Assembly (NCBI RefSeq): GCF_011067135.1
Contig: NZ_JAAMOW010000001.1
Coordinates: 124,001 to 188,000 of the forward strand
DNA from: Solimonas terrae
Lineage (GTDB): Bacteria > Pseudomonadota > Gammaproteobacteria > Nevskiales > Nevskiaceae
Reading direction: 5' to 3'
Length of the DNA stretch: 64,000 nucleotides
Translations under genes and position numbers: made by a program
The notes under the pieces: model-generated
The model's database searches: none
Seen by the model: only the letters and a program-made list of their open reading frames with translations
What the model was told of the DNA's origin: nothing
Shown: positions 51,807 to 61,090 of the stretch, in pieces
How the letters are laid out: each line of letters begins with the position of its first letter
Numbering within the stretch: position 1 is the first letter of the stretch

Positions 51807-53044
51807 TGCGCGATTCCCGATGCGCCGGCCTCGTCGATCAGGGCGCCGGAACTGAAACGTTCGAGTCCGAACGGCTCGATCAGCGGGTGGCACTTGCCGG
51901 TCGCCAGGGTGTGGGCCATCGTGTACCCGCCGGCCGGCGTCGCCTTGAAGCCGCCGGTGCCGAACCCGCAGTTGAGATAGAGACCATCGATCGGCGAGGG
52001 GCCCAGGATCGGCGAGGAGTCCTTCACCACGTCGCAAATCCCGGCCCACTGACGCATGAAGCGCAGGCGGGAGAATGCCGGGAACAGTGCCAGCATGCCG
52101 GCCGTGACGGTTTCGATCGTATGAAAGTTGCCTCGCTGCGCATACGACGGATACAGGTCGAGCGCGCCCCCGATCAGCACTTCGCCCTTGTCGGTCTGGC
52201 TGATGTAGATGCCGGTGGACGGCGACAGCACCAGCGTGTTGAGCGAAGGTTTGATCGGTTCCGAAACGAAGGCCTGAAGCGCATAGCTGGTGATCGGCAG
52301 GCGCAGCCCGGCCATCGCCGCCAACCGGCTCGTGTGTCCGGCAACCGAAAGGCAGACGCGGGCCGCAGCGATGTCGCCGCGGCTGCTGCGCACGCCGCTG
52401 ACGCGGTTGCCGTTCATGATGAAGCCCGTCACGGCGCAGCCCTGGATGATGTCGACGCCGTGCCGGTCCGCGCCGCGTGCATATCCCCAGGCAACGGCAT
52501 CGTGACGTGCCGATCCGGCGCGGTTCTGCACCAGTCCGCCAAGAACCGGAAAGCGGCCATCCATTCGCAACAGGGGCTCGCGTCGACGCACCTCGTCGGG
52601 CGACAGCCACTCGCCGTCGATGCCGTTGAGCTTCATCGCGTTCAGCAGGCGACGCGACATCTCGACCTGATGGCGGTCGTGCGCGAGCGTCACTTGTCCG
52701 CGCTGCGACAGCATGACGTTGTAATTCAGCTCCCGGCTCAGACCTTCCCACAACTGCAGCGACTTCTCGTAGAACGCGGCAGACTCCGGGTAAAAGTAGT
52801 TGGAGCGCACGACAGTCGTGTTGCGACCGGTGTTGCCGCCGCCGATCCAGCCCTTTTCGAGCACTGCGACATTGGTGATCCCGTGATTCTTCGCGAGGTA
52901 GTACGCGGTGGCGAGGCCGTGGCCGCCACCGCCGACGATGACGACGTCGTAGGACGACTTCGGGCTGGGATTGCGCCACAGGGGCCGCCAATGGCGATGT
53001 CCGCTCAGGGCGTTGATCGCAAGTGAAAGTGCGGAGTAGCGCAA
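51803..53044 (-). CDS. soxB: SoxB-like flavoprotein (sarcosine oxidase beta-subunit family), without partners
   Basis: 413 residues, the length of the heterotetrameric sarcosine oxidase beta subunit. The N-terminus M-R-Y-S-A-L and A-L-S-G-H-R-H-W-R-P-L-W is characteristic of SoxB. A dinucleotide-binding V-V-I-V-G-G-G-G-H-G-L-A is at 34-45. The segment A-R-H-D-A-V-A-W-G-Y-A-R (179-190) contains the His that binds FMN covalently in SoxB. No soxD, soxA or soxG is beside it. It may work alone as an N-methyl-amino-acid or cyclic-imino-acid oxidase. It lies nine bases after the amidohydrolase and overlaps the permease. Confidence 0.85.
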   Translation of the reverse strand: MRYSALSLAINALSGHRHWRPLWRNPSPKSSYDVVIVGGGGHGLATAYYLAKNHGITNVAVLEKGWIGGGNTGRNTTVVRSNYFYPESAAFYEKSLQLWEGLSRELNYNVMLSQRGQVTLAHDRHQVEMSRRLLNAMKLNGIDGEWLSPDEVRRREPLLRMDGRFPVLGGLVQNRAGSARHDAVAWGYARGADRHGVDIIQGCAVTGFIMNGNRVSGVRSSRGDIAAARVCLSVAGHTSRLAAMAGLRLPITSYALQAFVSEPIKPSLNTLVLSPSTGIYISQTDKGEVLIGGALDLYPSYAQRGNFHTIETVTAGMLALFPAFSRLRFMRQWAGICDVVKDSSPILGPSPIDGLYLNCGFGTGGFKATPAGGYTMAHTLATGKCHPLIEPFGLERFSSGALIDEAGASGIAH

Positions 53045-53053
53045 GGCTCTATC

Positions 53054-54292
53054 TCAAATCCGGTTACGAACGAAGTCGCCGCCCTTCATGATCATCGAGA
53101 AGTGCTCGTCGGGCCTGGCCATGACGTGAATGTCGCGCAGCGGATTCCGGTCGACGGCGATGAGGTCGGCATAGGCGCCCGGCGCAATGCTGCCGACCAC
53201 GCCGCTTTTCTGCATGATCTCGGCGTTGATGCTGGTCGCCGAGCGCAGCAGTTCGATCGGCTTGAAGATTTCCGAGCGGAAACTGAATTCCAGACTCTGC
53301 ATTGGATGGAATCGCTCCTCGAACAGATCCGTGCCCATGCCGACGCGTGCGCCGGCGCGCTGCAGGTACTCCAGCGATCGATAGGCGCCGGCATGGGCGA
53401 TCCCGAGCTTCTCCAGGCTCTCGCCGAACAGGCCCAGCTCCGGGCCATGGCGCATGACCTGCTCCAGCACGGCGATCGTCGGCACCGCGTAGGTTCTGCC
53501 GTCCGCTGCCGCGATCAGCCTGGCGGTGTCCTCGGTGATGAGCGTGCAGTGATCGATGGAGCGGATGCCGTGCTGCAGGCATCGGCGCGCGCCGTCGTCG
53601 GTGTGGCAGTGCGCCATCACGTACTTGCGCCGGCTGCCGGCCTCGTGGACTGCTGCCTCGATTTCCGCGTCGGTGTACTGCGGCATCCAGATCGGATCGG
53701 TGGGCGAGGAGACGCCGCCGGAAATGAACAGCTTGATGTGGTCGGCACCCTTGCGCAGTTCATTGCGGCAGAACTTGCGCACATTGTCGACGCCATCGAC
53801 GACCTCGGAGAACGTGTTGTTCGCGGAGCAGCCGCAGGGGCTCTCGGCGTGGTCGGCCTGACGCATGTCGCCGTGGCCGCCGGTCTGCGACAGGGCCTTG
53901 CCGCCGTAGTAGAGGCGCGGGCCTTCGAACAAGCCCTGGCTGATGGCCAGATGCAGGCCGACCTCGCCGCCGCCCGGGTCGCGCACCGTTGTATAGCCGC
54001 GGTGCAGGGTGCCCCTGAGCAGACGCGCGGCGTGGGCAACCTTCAGCGGCATCGTCATGTTGTCGACGAGGGACATGTTCAGCGAGATGCTGTAGGCGTG
54101 GAAGTGCGCGTCGAGCAGCCCGGGCATGACGAAACGGCCGCCCATGTCGATCACCGCGGCGTCCGGAATCTTCGCTTCGCCGGCGGCGACCTCACGAATC
54201 CGGTCTCCTTCGATCACGACGCTGCCCCCTTCGATCAGCGCCTCGTTGCTGCCATCGAAGATGACGCAGTTTTTCAGGATCTTGATGCTCAT
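53054..54292 (-). CDS. Amidohydrolase superfamily enzyme, prolidase/imidazolonepropionase-like
   Basis: 412 residues. Metal-site residues are visible: D-A-H-F-H-A (H-x-H), the carboxylated-Lys candidate in H-I-K-L-F-I-S-G-G-V, His in V-M-A-H-C-H and S-I-D-H-C, and the catalytic Asp in G-M-G-T-D-L-F. This order resembles the cytoplasmic Xaa-Pro/Xaa-Arg dipeptidase group. ATG 54292 has GAGGGAG at about seven bases; the longer open frame upstream is not needed. It heads a minus-strand operon with SoxB-like and EamA genes and faces a TetR gene. Likely hydrolyses a dipeptide or N-acyl amino acid whose product the flavoprotein oxidises. Confidence 0.88.
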   Translation of the reverse strand: MSIKILKNCVIFDGSNEALIEGGSVVIEGDRIREVAAGEAKIPDAAVIDMGGRFVMPGLLDAHFHAYSISLNMSLVDNMTMPLKVAHAARLLRGTLHRGYTTVRDPGGGEVGLHLAISQGLFEGPRLYYGGKALSQTGGHGDMRQADHAESPCGCSANNTFSEVVDGVDNVRKFCRNELRKGADHIKLFISGGVSSPTDPIWMPQYTDAEIEAAVHEAGSRRKYVMAHCHTDDGARRCLQHGIRSIDHCTLITEDTARLIAAADGRTYAVPTIAVLEQVMRHGPELGLFGESLEKLGIAHAGAYRSLEYLQRAGARVGMGTDLFEERFHPMQSLEFSFRSEIFKPIELLRSATSINAEIMQKSGVVGSIAPGAYADLIAVDRNPLRDIHVMARPDEHFSMIMKGGDFVRNRI

Positions 54293-54636
54293 GCCGGCTC
54301 CCTCGAAAACCTGTGACGCCTTGATCAAGGCGACGTGATCACGCACGCACGACGGTGACAGCGATCCGCTCCGGACGCTGCGGCTCGGTGCCGCCGAAGC
54401 GAAGACGGGTCCCGAGCACGGCGCAGCCAATCCGGTGCCGGTTCACGCCTTGGTCCGACCTCGATTCGCCTACCTGCACGCCATCCGGGCTTTCACGTGT
54501 TGCCATCATACACATCTGTATGTACATTACATGAAATACAGACCACTTGGAAAGTAAATGTCTTCCAATGGACTGCCGGGATGATTTCGGACGGGAGAGC
54601 GGAGTGGGAACTCAGCGCGAGCGGGCAGACGTTTCG
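54293..54636. other. Divergent regulatory region between amidohydrolase and TetR genes
   Basis: 344 bases. The right third (54500-54570) is AT-rich and contains the palindrome at 54516. Several alternative TetR starts fall here (TTG 54547, ATG 54568, GTG 54604). The left part (54300-54480) is GC-rich with nothing I recognise. Confidence 0.5.
54516..54541. promoter_or_regulatory. TetR-type operator palindrome CTGTAT-N14-ATACAG
   Basis: 6-base arms CTGTAT (54516-54521) and ATACAG (54536-54541), enclosing ATGTACAT. It lies in the AT-rich part between the divergent amidohydrolase and TetR/receptor genes. It is similar in style to the ACATACA/TGTATGT site at 43255, with TGTAT as a shared half-site core. 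Confidence 0.5.
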
Positions 54637-55284
54637 ATGCAGCGAAATCCGCGGGGACGGCCGCGCAAGTACTCCGACGAGCTGCTCGTCGAAGCCGCGT
54701 TGCGCGTCATGGGACGCGACGGCTACAAGGCGCTGACGATCCGCGCGCTCGCCGACGAGCTGGGCATCACGCACTCGGCGCTGTACACCTATGTCGGCGC
54801 GGTCGAGGACATCGAGAAAATGGCGGTGCACCGTCTGACGAGCCAGTTGCCGCTGCCGCATTCCTCGTCGGTGCCGGCGCTGCGCCAGGAACTGCTGGCC
54901 TATCTGCACGCCGCGCAGCGCCTGTTGCGCCTGCACCCGGGCGTGGTGCTGTCCAGGCCGGGATCCGCGGCGTCCGGAATTTTTCGCGAGATTTCCGATG
55001 CGTGGAACCGGGCTTTGCTGCCGCACGTGCCGAACCAGCGGACGCTGCATCTCGCGCTCGGCGCCCTTGTCGGGACGGTACTTCTGATCGTCGAAGGCGA
55101 ACGGCTGCTCGAACCGGACTCCGCCGGCAAACGGCGCAAGTCGTCGACCGGCAAACCCTCGGCCAATGCCGCCATGCAGCCGATAGCCGATCGCTGGCTC
55201 GACGACCTCGTCGATCTGGTGTTGCCGGAGCTTTCGATCGCGAAAAAGGGCCGCAAGCCGGCCAGCAGCAGGAGCAGGAAGTGA
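54637..55284 (+). CDS. TetR-family transcriptional regulator
   Basis: 215 residues from ATG 54637. The HTH begins near residue 12: Y-S-D-E-L-L-V-E-A-A-L-R-V-M, then L-T-I-R-A-L-A-D-E-L-G-I-T-H-S-A-L-Y-T-Y. GTG 54604 with GGGAGAG a few bases upstream is a real alternative, adding 11 residues; the more distal TTG 54547 is unlikely. The stop overlaps the TonB receptor ATG by one base (TGATG), so regulator and receptor share a transcript. It probably controls this operon and perhaps the divergent amidohydrolase set. Confidence 0.87.
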   Translation: MQRNPRGRPRKYSDELLVEAALRVMGRDGYKALTIRALADELGITHSALYTYVGAVEDIEKMAVHRLTSQLPLPHSSSVPALRQELLAYLHAAQRLLRLHPGVVLSRPGSAASGIFREISDAWNRALLPHVPNQRTLHLALGALVGTVLLIVEGERLLEPDSAGKRRKSSTGKPSANAAMQPIADRWLDDLVDLVLPELSIAKKGRKPASSRSRK

Positions 55285-57710
55285 TGAAATCGCACCGCTT
55301 TGCAGGATCGAGCCTGTTGCTCGTCGCCGTGATGCTGTCGTCGGTGGCCTGGGCACAGGACGCCGCGCCTGCGCCAGTCGCCGAACAGGGGCCGCAGCCG
55401 GGGCCCGCGACCGCGGACGATGGCGGTGCAGCAGCGTCGACCGGCGCCGCTTCGACTGCGGCCGCACCGACGGCGCCCGATGCGAACCTGGACGTGATTG
55501 CCGTGCCGTCGGCGCAGACCGTCACCACGCCCGCAACGGAGGAGCCGGCGACAAACGATGCGCAGATTGCCGAGGTCGTGGTCACCGCCACCAAGCGCGC
55601 GCAGCCGGTGCGCGAGATCCCCGCGACGATCGCCGTGCTGTCCGGCGAAAAGCTGGAACGCGAAGGCGTGCAGAACATCGAGCAGATCGTCGCGATGGTG
55701 CCGGGCGTCAACCTCACCGACGAGGGCACCGGCGGCACGCCGAAACGCGTGACGATCCGCGGCATCTCGGCGGGGACGGGCACGAACCTCACCACCGGCA
55801 CGCTGATCGGCGACATTCCGTTCTCCGATCCGTTTGCGCCGAAGGTGCAGCTCGATCCGAATCCCTTCGACATCGCGACCGTCGAGGTGCTCAAGGGACC
55901 GCAGGGAACCTTGTTCGGCGGCACCGGCCTCAACGGCATGATCCGCTATGTGCCGGAAGCGCCGGAGCTGGATCGCTTCCACGTCAAGTACTACACCCAG
56001 TTCGCCTCTTATCCGGGCAATGGCGACAGCGGCTGGAACTACGGCGCGATGATCAATGTCCCGTTCGCCGACAACACCGCGGCGCTGCGCCTGGTCGGCT
56101 TTCACCGTGACCAGCCGGGCTATGTCGACGATACCTACAATGATCGGCGCGACGTGAATTCGGCCTTGCAGTACGGCTTGCGCGGCATCCTGGCATGGCA
56201 GCCGGACGAGCGCTGGAAAATCTCGCTGATGGGCGCCATGCAGCGCACCGACGACTACGACCTGAGCTACGCGGACAATCCGGACGGGCGGCTGGAACAC
56301 GGCAATTCGCCCAGGCCCAGCCCCGGCGAATCGCGCTACGTGCTCGGCAATCTGGCCATCGAGCGCGACTTCGACTGGGGCGACGTGATCTCCCAGACCT
56401 CGTATGTGCAGAAGAACTTCAACATCTTCCTCGAGGCGTCCAGGGCGGTTGGTGGTCAACTGCCGCTGCTGTCCGGTGCCGACGATAACCACAGCAAGAG
56501 CGTGATCCAGGAACTGCGTGCCGTCTCGGCGCCCGACGACGGTCCGTGGAAGTGGCTCGCCGGCGCGTTCTACTACGACATGAATCTCTACGACTGTGCC
56601 GAGGCCGGGGCTGCCCAGGATCTGCCGACGCTCCCGGTCCCGGAAATCCTCAATGGCCTGCTTGCGAATCCGTGCCCGGGCAACGCCGGCAAGTTGAGCG
56701 GCCAGCTCGATATCGCACAACTGCTCGGCGATCTCGAACTTCAGGAGCAGGCGCTGTTCGGCGAACTGACGCGCGAATTCGGCGAGCATTGGGAAGCGAC
56801 GCTGGGCGCGCGCGCCTATCGCATTCGTACCACCGGCACGGTGTCGTTCGCCGGCTTGATCTACGCCCTGCAGAACAACCTGATGGCCGGGGAGCATTCC
56901 GGCGACGCGTCCGAAAACGGCATCAGTCCGAAGGCATCGATCGTGTATCACCCGAGCAAGGACCTGCGCTTCTATTTCACGGCGTCGCGCGGTTTCCGCT
57001 TCGGCGGTCCGCAGCTGGCGTCGTCGACGCCGACCACGAAAATTCCCGAGACCTACAAGTCCGATTCGCTGTGGAACTACGAGTTGGGCGTGCGCAGCGA
57101 CTGGTTCCGGCATGCGCTGATCGCCGACGCGTCGATCTACCTGCTCGACTGGAAGAACGCACAGGTTTACCAGATGACATCGCCGCCGGTCTCGATCGGC
57201 TACCTGGACAACGTCGGCGGCGCGCGCGGCAAGGGCGCGGAAGTGTCGTTGAGCTATCTGCCGCCGTTCCTCGACGGCTTGTCGCTCGATGTCGCGGCCA
57301 GCTGGAACCGCACTCGGACGACCGCAGCGTTCACCGCCGGTGACGGCACTGTGGTGCCGGTCGGCTCGCCCTGGCCGCTCGCGCCACGCTGGCAGACCTC
57401 GACCACACTGGCTTATGTGCAGCCGGTGCTGTCCTGGCAGCTCGGTGCCTCGGTGCGCCACACCTATCTCGGTGATGCCTGCAACACCATCACCTGCACG
57501 GCGCGGGTGTTCGGCTACCAGACCTGGGACGTGAACCTGTTTGCCACGCCGGATGAGGGCAGTTACTGGCCGCAGCTGAGCGTCACGCTGGCGAACCTCA
57601 CGGACAAGCGCGGCTTCAGCAACATCACCACCAATCCGGCACCGGCCGGCGACACGTACGACTACATCGCGCCGCGGTCGCTGGTGCTGCGCCTGAGCGG
57701 CAATTTCTAG
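55284..57710 (+). CDS. TonB-dependent outer-membrane receptor (peptide locus 2)
   Basis: 808 residues. Signal peptide 1 to about 24 (V-A-W-A-Q-D). The Ala/Pro/Thr-rich linker holds L-D-V-I-A-V-P near 69-75, and the TonB box A-E-V-V-V-T-A-T-K begins near 96. The plug has R-E-I-P-A-T-I-A-V-L, V-T-I-R-G-I-S and G-P-Q-G-T-L-F-G-G-T-G-L-N-G-M-I-R-Y. The barrel ends L-R-L-S-G-N-F. Start fixed by the one-base overlap with the TetR stop and GGAG about nine bases upstream. First structural gene of the operon with S9 peptidase, alpha/beta hydrolase and DUF885 genes. Confidence 0.93.
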   Translation: MKSHRFAGSSLLLVAVMLSSVAWAQDAAPAPVAEQGPQPGPATADDGGAAASTGAASTAAAPTAPDANLDVIAVPSAQTVTTPATEEPATNDAQIAEVVVTATKRAQPVREIPATIAVLSGEKLEREGVQNIEQIVAMVPGVNLTDEGTGGTPKRVTIRGISAGTGTNLTTGTLIGDIPFSDPFAPKVQLDPNPFDIATVEVLKGPQGTLFGGTGLNGMIRYVPEAPELDRFHVKYYTQFASYPGNGDSGWNYGAMINVPFADNTAALRLVGFHRDQPGYVDDTYNDRRDVNSALQYGLRGILAWQPDERWKISLMGAMQRTDDYDLSYADNPDGRLEHGNSPRPSPGESRYVLGNLAIERDFDWGDVISQTSYVQKNFNIFLEASRAVGGQLPLLSGADDNHSKSVIQELRAVSAPDDGPWKWLAGAFYYDMNLYDCAEAGAAQDLPTLPVPEILNGLLANPCPGNAGKLSGQLDIAQLLGDLELQEQALFGELTREFGEHWEATLGARAYRIRTTGTVSFAGLIYALQNNLMAGEHSGDASENGISPKASIVYHPSKDLRFYFTASRGFRFGGPQLASSTPTTKIPETYKSDSLWNYELGVRSDWFRHALIADASIYLLDWKNAQVYQMTSPPVSIGYLDNVGGARGKGAEVSLSYLPPFLDGLSLDVAASWNRTRTTAAFTAGDGTVVPVGSPWPLAPRWQTSTTLAYVQPVLSWQLGASVRHTYLGDACNTITCTARVFGYQTWDVNLFATPDEGSYWPQLSVTLANLTDKRGFSNITTNPAPAGDTYDYIAPRSLVLRLSGNF

Positions 57711-57748
57711 CACGCATTTCATTCCATGCTTTCACAAAGGCCCATTCG

Positions 57749-60166
57749 ATGACGGATCCGATTGCCACGCCGCAACCCGACGCTGCCGATTACGCTGCCG
57801 CCGCCGGCCTGATTGAAGCGAACGCCGCCGGCCTGATCAGAAACGCCGACATCAATCCGCATTGGCTGGGCGACAGCGGCCGCTTCTGGTACCAGCAGCA
57901 GACCGTCGACGGTTCACGCTTTGTCGTGGTCGACACCAGCGACGGCAGCACCCGGCCGCTGTTCGATCATCCGGCCGTCGCCGACGCCCTGAATGCGGCG
58001 CTGCAGCCTGAGACGCCGCCGACGGCCGAAAGGCTCGGCCTGCAGAATGTTCGCATCGACGCCGACGAGCGGACCCTGACGGCGATCGCCAACGGCAAGC
58101 CGCTGCGCGTGGATCTGCGCCGGCATGCGGTCGAGATCACCAACCCGAAATCATCCGGGGCAGGCATGCTGATTTCGCCTGCGGGCACGCGCGGGGTGCG
58201 CCGCGACGGCGACAATCTCGTGCTCGTCGAAATCGCCACGGGGCGCGAATACCGGATGACCGACGACGGCGAACCGTATTTCAGCTACGGCAAGCTGCCG
58301 GACGCGTCGCTGCAGAACATTCCGCTGAAGAAGAGTCGCGCCGTGCTGCCGCCCTACGGCGCGGCGTTTTCGCCGGATGGCCGTTACTTCATCTGTCCGC
58401 GATTCGACGAGCGGCGGCTGGGTATCGAACCCTTCATCGAGCAGGTACCAACCGATGGCAGCCTGCGTCCTATCGTGCATGAAATCCGTCGCGCGTTCGC
58501 CGGCGACCCGGCGCAGATGGTCACCGACTGGTTTGCGTTCGATCTCGACAGCGGCGAACGCTGCCGACTGCAGCTGCCGCTCGGCAGCTCGCCGGCCTTT
58601 CTGCTCGGCAACGGCATCGTCGGCTGGTCGGTCGTGCGCAAGCAGGTGTTCATCCTCGTCGCGACCGAGGGCTGGACCAGCGGCATGCTGCTGCGGGTGG
58701 ATCTGACCAATGGCGCCGTGACGGTCGTGATCGAGGAGCAGGGCACGACCTGTCGCTACGAGCCGAACACGCTGATGTACAACCTGCCGAACGTGCAGGT
58801 CATCGGCGATGGCGCGGAAGCCATCTGGTATTCCGATCGTTCCGGCTGGGGGCATCTGTATCGCTACGATGCGCAGTCCGGCGAATTGCTCGGGCAGATC
58901 ACGGGCGGCGACTGGATGCTGTTCGATATCCACCATGTCGATGAAACGCGGCGCACGCTCTACTTCACCGCGGGCGGACGCGAGCCCGGTGTCGATCCGT
59001 ACTACCGTCATCTGTACCGCGTCGGCCTCGACGGCTCGGACCTGCGCCTGCTCACCGGCGGCGAGCTGCACGCGGATCACACGTTCGCCCCCGATGCCGC
59101 GCCGATGTTCAAGATGCTGTTCGGCGTGCCGGACGCGCCGGCGAAGATCAGACCGCAGGCCGGCGTGTTCATCGATACCTGCTCGACCGTATCCGCTTCG
59201 CCGGTGACGCTGCTGCGTTCGCTGACCGACGGTACGCTGATCGCCGAGCTGCAGCGCGCCGATGTGTCGTCCCTGCTCGAAGCCGGCTACGTTCCGCCAA
59301 CGCGGCGCCTGCTCAAGGCCGACGACGGCGAAACCGGCATTCCGGTCGTGTACTACCCGCCGGTCCACATCCGCGGCGATGGCGTGCATCCGATCGTCGA
59401 CGCCTGCTACGGCGGACCGCAGGTTTACGTGGCGCCGCGCAACTATGTCGATGCCGCAACCGCCTCGAATCCGACCAATCGCATGGCGATGGCGCGGCTC
59501 GGTTTCGGCGTCGTGATCGTTGACGGCCGTGGCACGCCGGGCCGCGGCAATGCTTTTCGCGATGCCGGCGTGCCGCGCTTTACCGAGATCGGCATTGCCG
59601 ATCACGTCGCGGCGATCCGCCAGCTCGCGGCGCAGAAGCCCGAACTCGACCTGCGCCGCGTCGGCATTCACGGCTGGTCGTGGGGCGGCACCTTCAGTGC
59701 GCAGGCCATTCTCACGCATGGCGAGTTCTACAAGGTCTGCGTCTCCGGCGCCGGCGTCTACGACTACGGCGCGCTGTATTCGGGCTTCGAATCGTCCATC
59801 GGCCTCGGAATCTATGCCGACGGCAGCGTCATTCGCTCCCGGCCCGGCGACAAGCCGGAGTCATGGGCGTCGCTCGATGTGACGCAGATGGCCAAGGGCC
59901 TGGGCGGCAAGCTGCTGATCGTCTGGGGCGATGCCGACGAGAACGTGCCGCCGGCGCAGGCGTATCGGCTGATCGAAGCGCTGATCCAGGCTGGCAAGCC
60001 CTACGACGCGCTGATGCTGCCGAACAAGACGCATCCGACCGCGAGCCAGTCGCTCAATCCGTACACCGCGGTACGCACCTGGGATTATTTCGTCGCGCAT
60101 TTGATGTCGGCGGCGGTACCTGTCGCCGCGCCATTTCCGATCACGCCGCGCCGGGTGATGCAGTAG
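57749..60166 (+). CDS. S9-family prolyl oligopeptidase/DPP IV-like peptidase (copy 2)
   Basis: 805 residues. The propeller part has W-Y-S-D-R-S-G-W-G-H-L-Y-R-Y and L-Y-R-V-G-L-D-G blades typical of DPP IV-like enzymes. The catalytic domain has G-W-S644-W-G-G, the acid in W-G-D-A-D-E-N-V-P and the His in N-K-T-H-P-T. No signal peptide, so cytoplasmic like copy 1. It is clearly diverged from copy 1 (735 residues). It starts 38 bases after the receptor and overlaps the next gene's GTG by one base. Confidence 0.9.
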   Translation: MTDPIATPQPDAADYAAAAGLIEANAAGLIRNADINPHWLGDSGRFWYQQQTVDGSRFVVVDTSDGSTRPLFDHPAVADALNAALQPETPPTAERLGLQNVRIDADERTLTAIANGKPLRVDLRRHAVEITNPKSSGAGMLISPAGTRGVRRDGDNLVLVEIATGREYRMTDDGEPYFSYGKLPDASLQNIPLKKSRAVLPPYGAAFSPDGRYFICPRFDERRLGIEPFIEQVPTDGSLRPIVHEIRRAFAGDPAQMVTDWFAFDLDSGERCRLQLPLGSSPAFLLGNGIVGWSVVRKQVFILVATEGWTSGMLLRVDLTNGAVTVVIEEQGTTCRYEPNTLMYNLPNVQVIGDGAEAIWYSDRSGWGHLYRYDAQSGELLGQITGGDWMLFDIHHVDETRRTLYFTAGGREPGVDPYYRHLYRVGLDGSDLRLLTGGELHADHTFAPDAAPMFKMLFGVPDAPAKIRPQAGVFIDTCSTVSASPVTLLRSLTDGTLIAELQRADVSSLLEAGYVPPTRRLLKADDGETGIPVVYYPPVHIRGDGVHPIVDACYGGPQVYVAPRNYVDAATASNPTNRMAMARLGFGVVIVDGRGTPGRGNAFRDAGVPRFTEIGIADHVAAIRQLAAQKPELDLRRVGIHGWSWGGTFSAQAILTHGEFYKVCVSGAGVYDYGALYSGFESSIGLGIYADGSVIRSRPGDKPESWASLDVTQMAKGLGGKLLIVWGDADENVPPAQAYRLIEALIQAGKPYDALMLPNKTHPTASQSLNPYTAVRTWDYFVAHLMSAAVPVAAPFPITPRRVMQ

Positions 60167-61056
60167 TGGAGTCCGTCGCCCTGATCGATCCACCGCGCCA
60201 GTCGATGCTGCTGGACGACGGCAGGACCTTGTCCTGGCAGGAATTCGGCGTGCCCGACGGCAGGCCGGTCCTGTACTTTCATGGCGGCGGCAGCTTCAGC
60301 CTCGAAGCCGGACTCTTTCATCGCGAGGCCGTCGCCAACGGCATCCGCTTGATCGCGACCGATCGCCCGGGCGCCGGTGCATCGACCTTGCGGCCGGGCC
60401 GCAAGGTCGCGGCCTACGCGGACGACTTGCGCGAACTGCTGGCGCACCTGCGGGTGGACCGGTTCGCGTGCCTCGGTGAATCCAACGGCGGCATGGTGAC
60501 GCTGGCCGTCGCCGCGGCAATGCCGGAACGGGTGCTCGGCGCGGTGCCGATCAACCCGACCGTGCCCTGGTTCGATCCGCTGGCCAGGAGCGTGAGTTCG
60601 CGCACCGTCGCCTGGGGCTATCGCGCCATGAGGTACGCTCCCTGGGCGCTGCCCGGGCTGGCGAAGAGGTCGATCGCCAGGATTCGCAGACTGAAGGCGC
60701 AGCACGTCGCGGACGCCGGCCGCTTCAGCCGCCTGGACCTGATGGGACCGCCGCCGGGCATCGAGGCCGACGTCGGTGATCTTCAATGGCAGGTGATGGA
60801 ACGCTCGCAGAAGCGCGCGCTCCTGGCCGAACTCGAGTGGGCCGTTTCCGACTGGGGCGTCGACTACTACGCGATCCCGGTGCCGCTGGACTTCTTCTGC
60901 GGCGTCTACGACGCCCAGGCGCCGTTTGCCCTGGTGCTGGCGGATCGCAATCCGGATGCGCGCTTCCACTACTTCTCGTACGGGCACTCGGCCTACTCGC
61001 ACCCCGACGCCCGGCGCCGCATCTTCGACACCATTTCGGCGTACTTCAGCCGCTGA
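60166..61056 (+). CDS. Alpha/beta hydrolase (esterase or proline iminopeptidase-like)
   Basis: 296 residues from GTG 60166, which shares a base with the peptidase stop (TAGTG). H-G-G-G is near residue 44 and the nucleophile elbow G-E-S-N-G-G near 107. The acid is probably in F-C-G-V-Y-D-A-Q-A and the His in Y-G-H-S-A-Y. The overall shape is that of soluble alpha/beta hydrolases. The motifs do not separate an esterase from an iminopeptidase; its place between two peptidase genes makes the latter worth considering. Confidence 0.8.
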   Translation: MESVALIDPPRQSMLLDDGRTLSWQEFGVPDGRPVLYFHGGGSFSLEAGLFHREAVANGIRLIATDRPGAGASTLRPGRKVAAYADDLRELLAHLRVDRFACLGESNGGMVTLAVAAAMPERVLGAVPINPTVPWFDPLARSVSSRTVAWGYRAMRYAPWALPGLAKRSIARIRRLKAQHVADAGRFSRLDLMGPPPGIEADVGDLQWQVMERSQKRALLAELEWAVSDWGVDYYAIPVPLDFFCGVYDAQAPFALVLADRNPDARFHYFSYGHSAYSHPDARRRIFDTISAYFSR

Positions 61057-61090
61057 TGCGGCGATTCCAATCCGCAGCAGGAGTGGTGTG

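Noticed and set aside
54900-57722. A 940-codon minus-strand open frame opposite the fifth TonB receptor
   Set aside because: Same codon-bias shadow. The plus-strand receptor has signal peptide, TonB box and C-terminal Phe.
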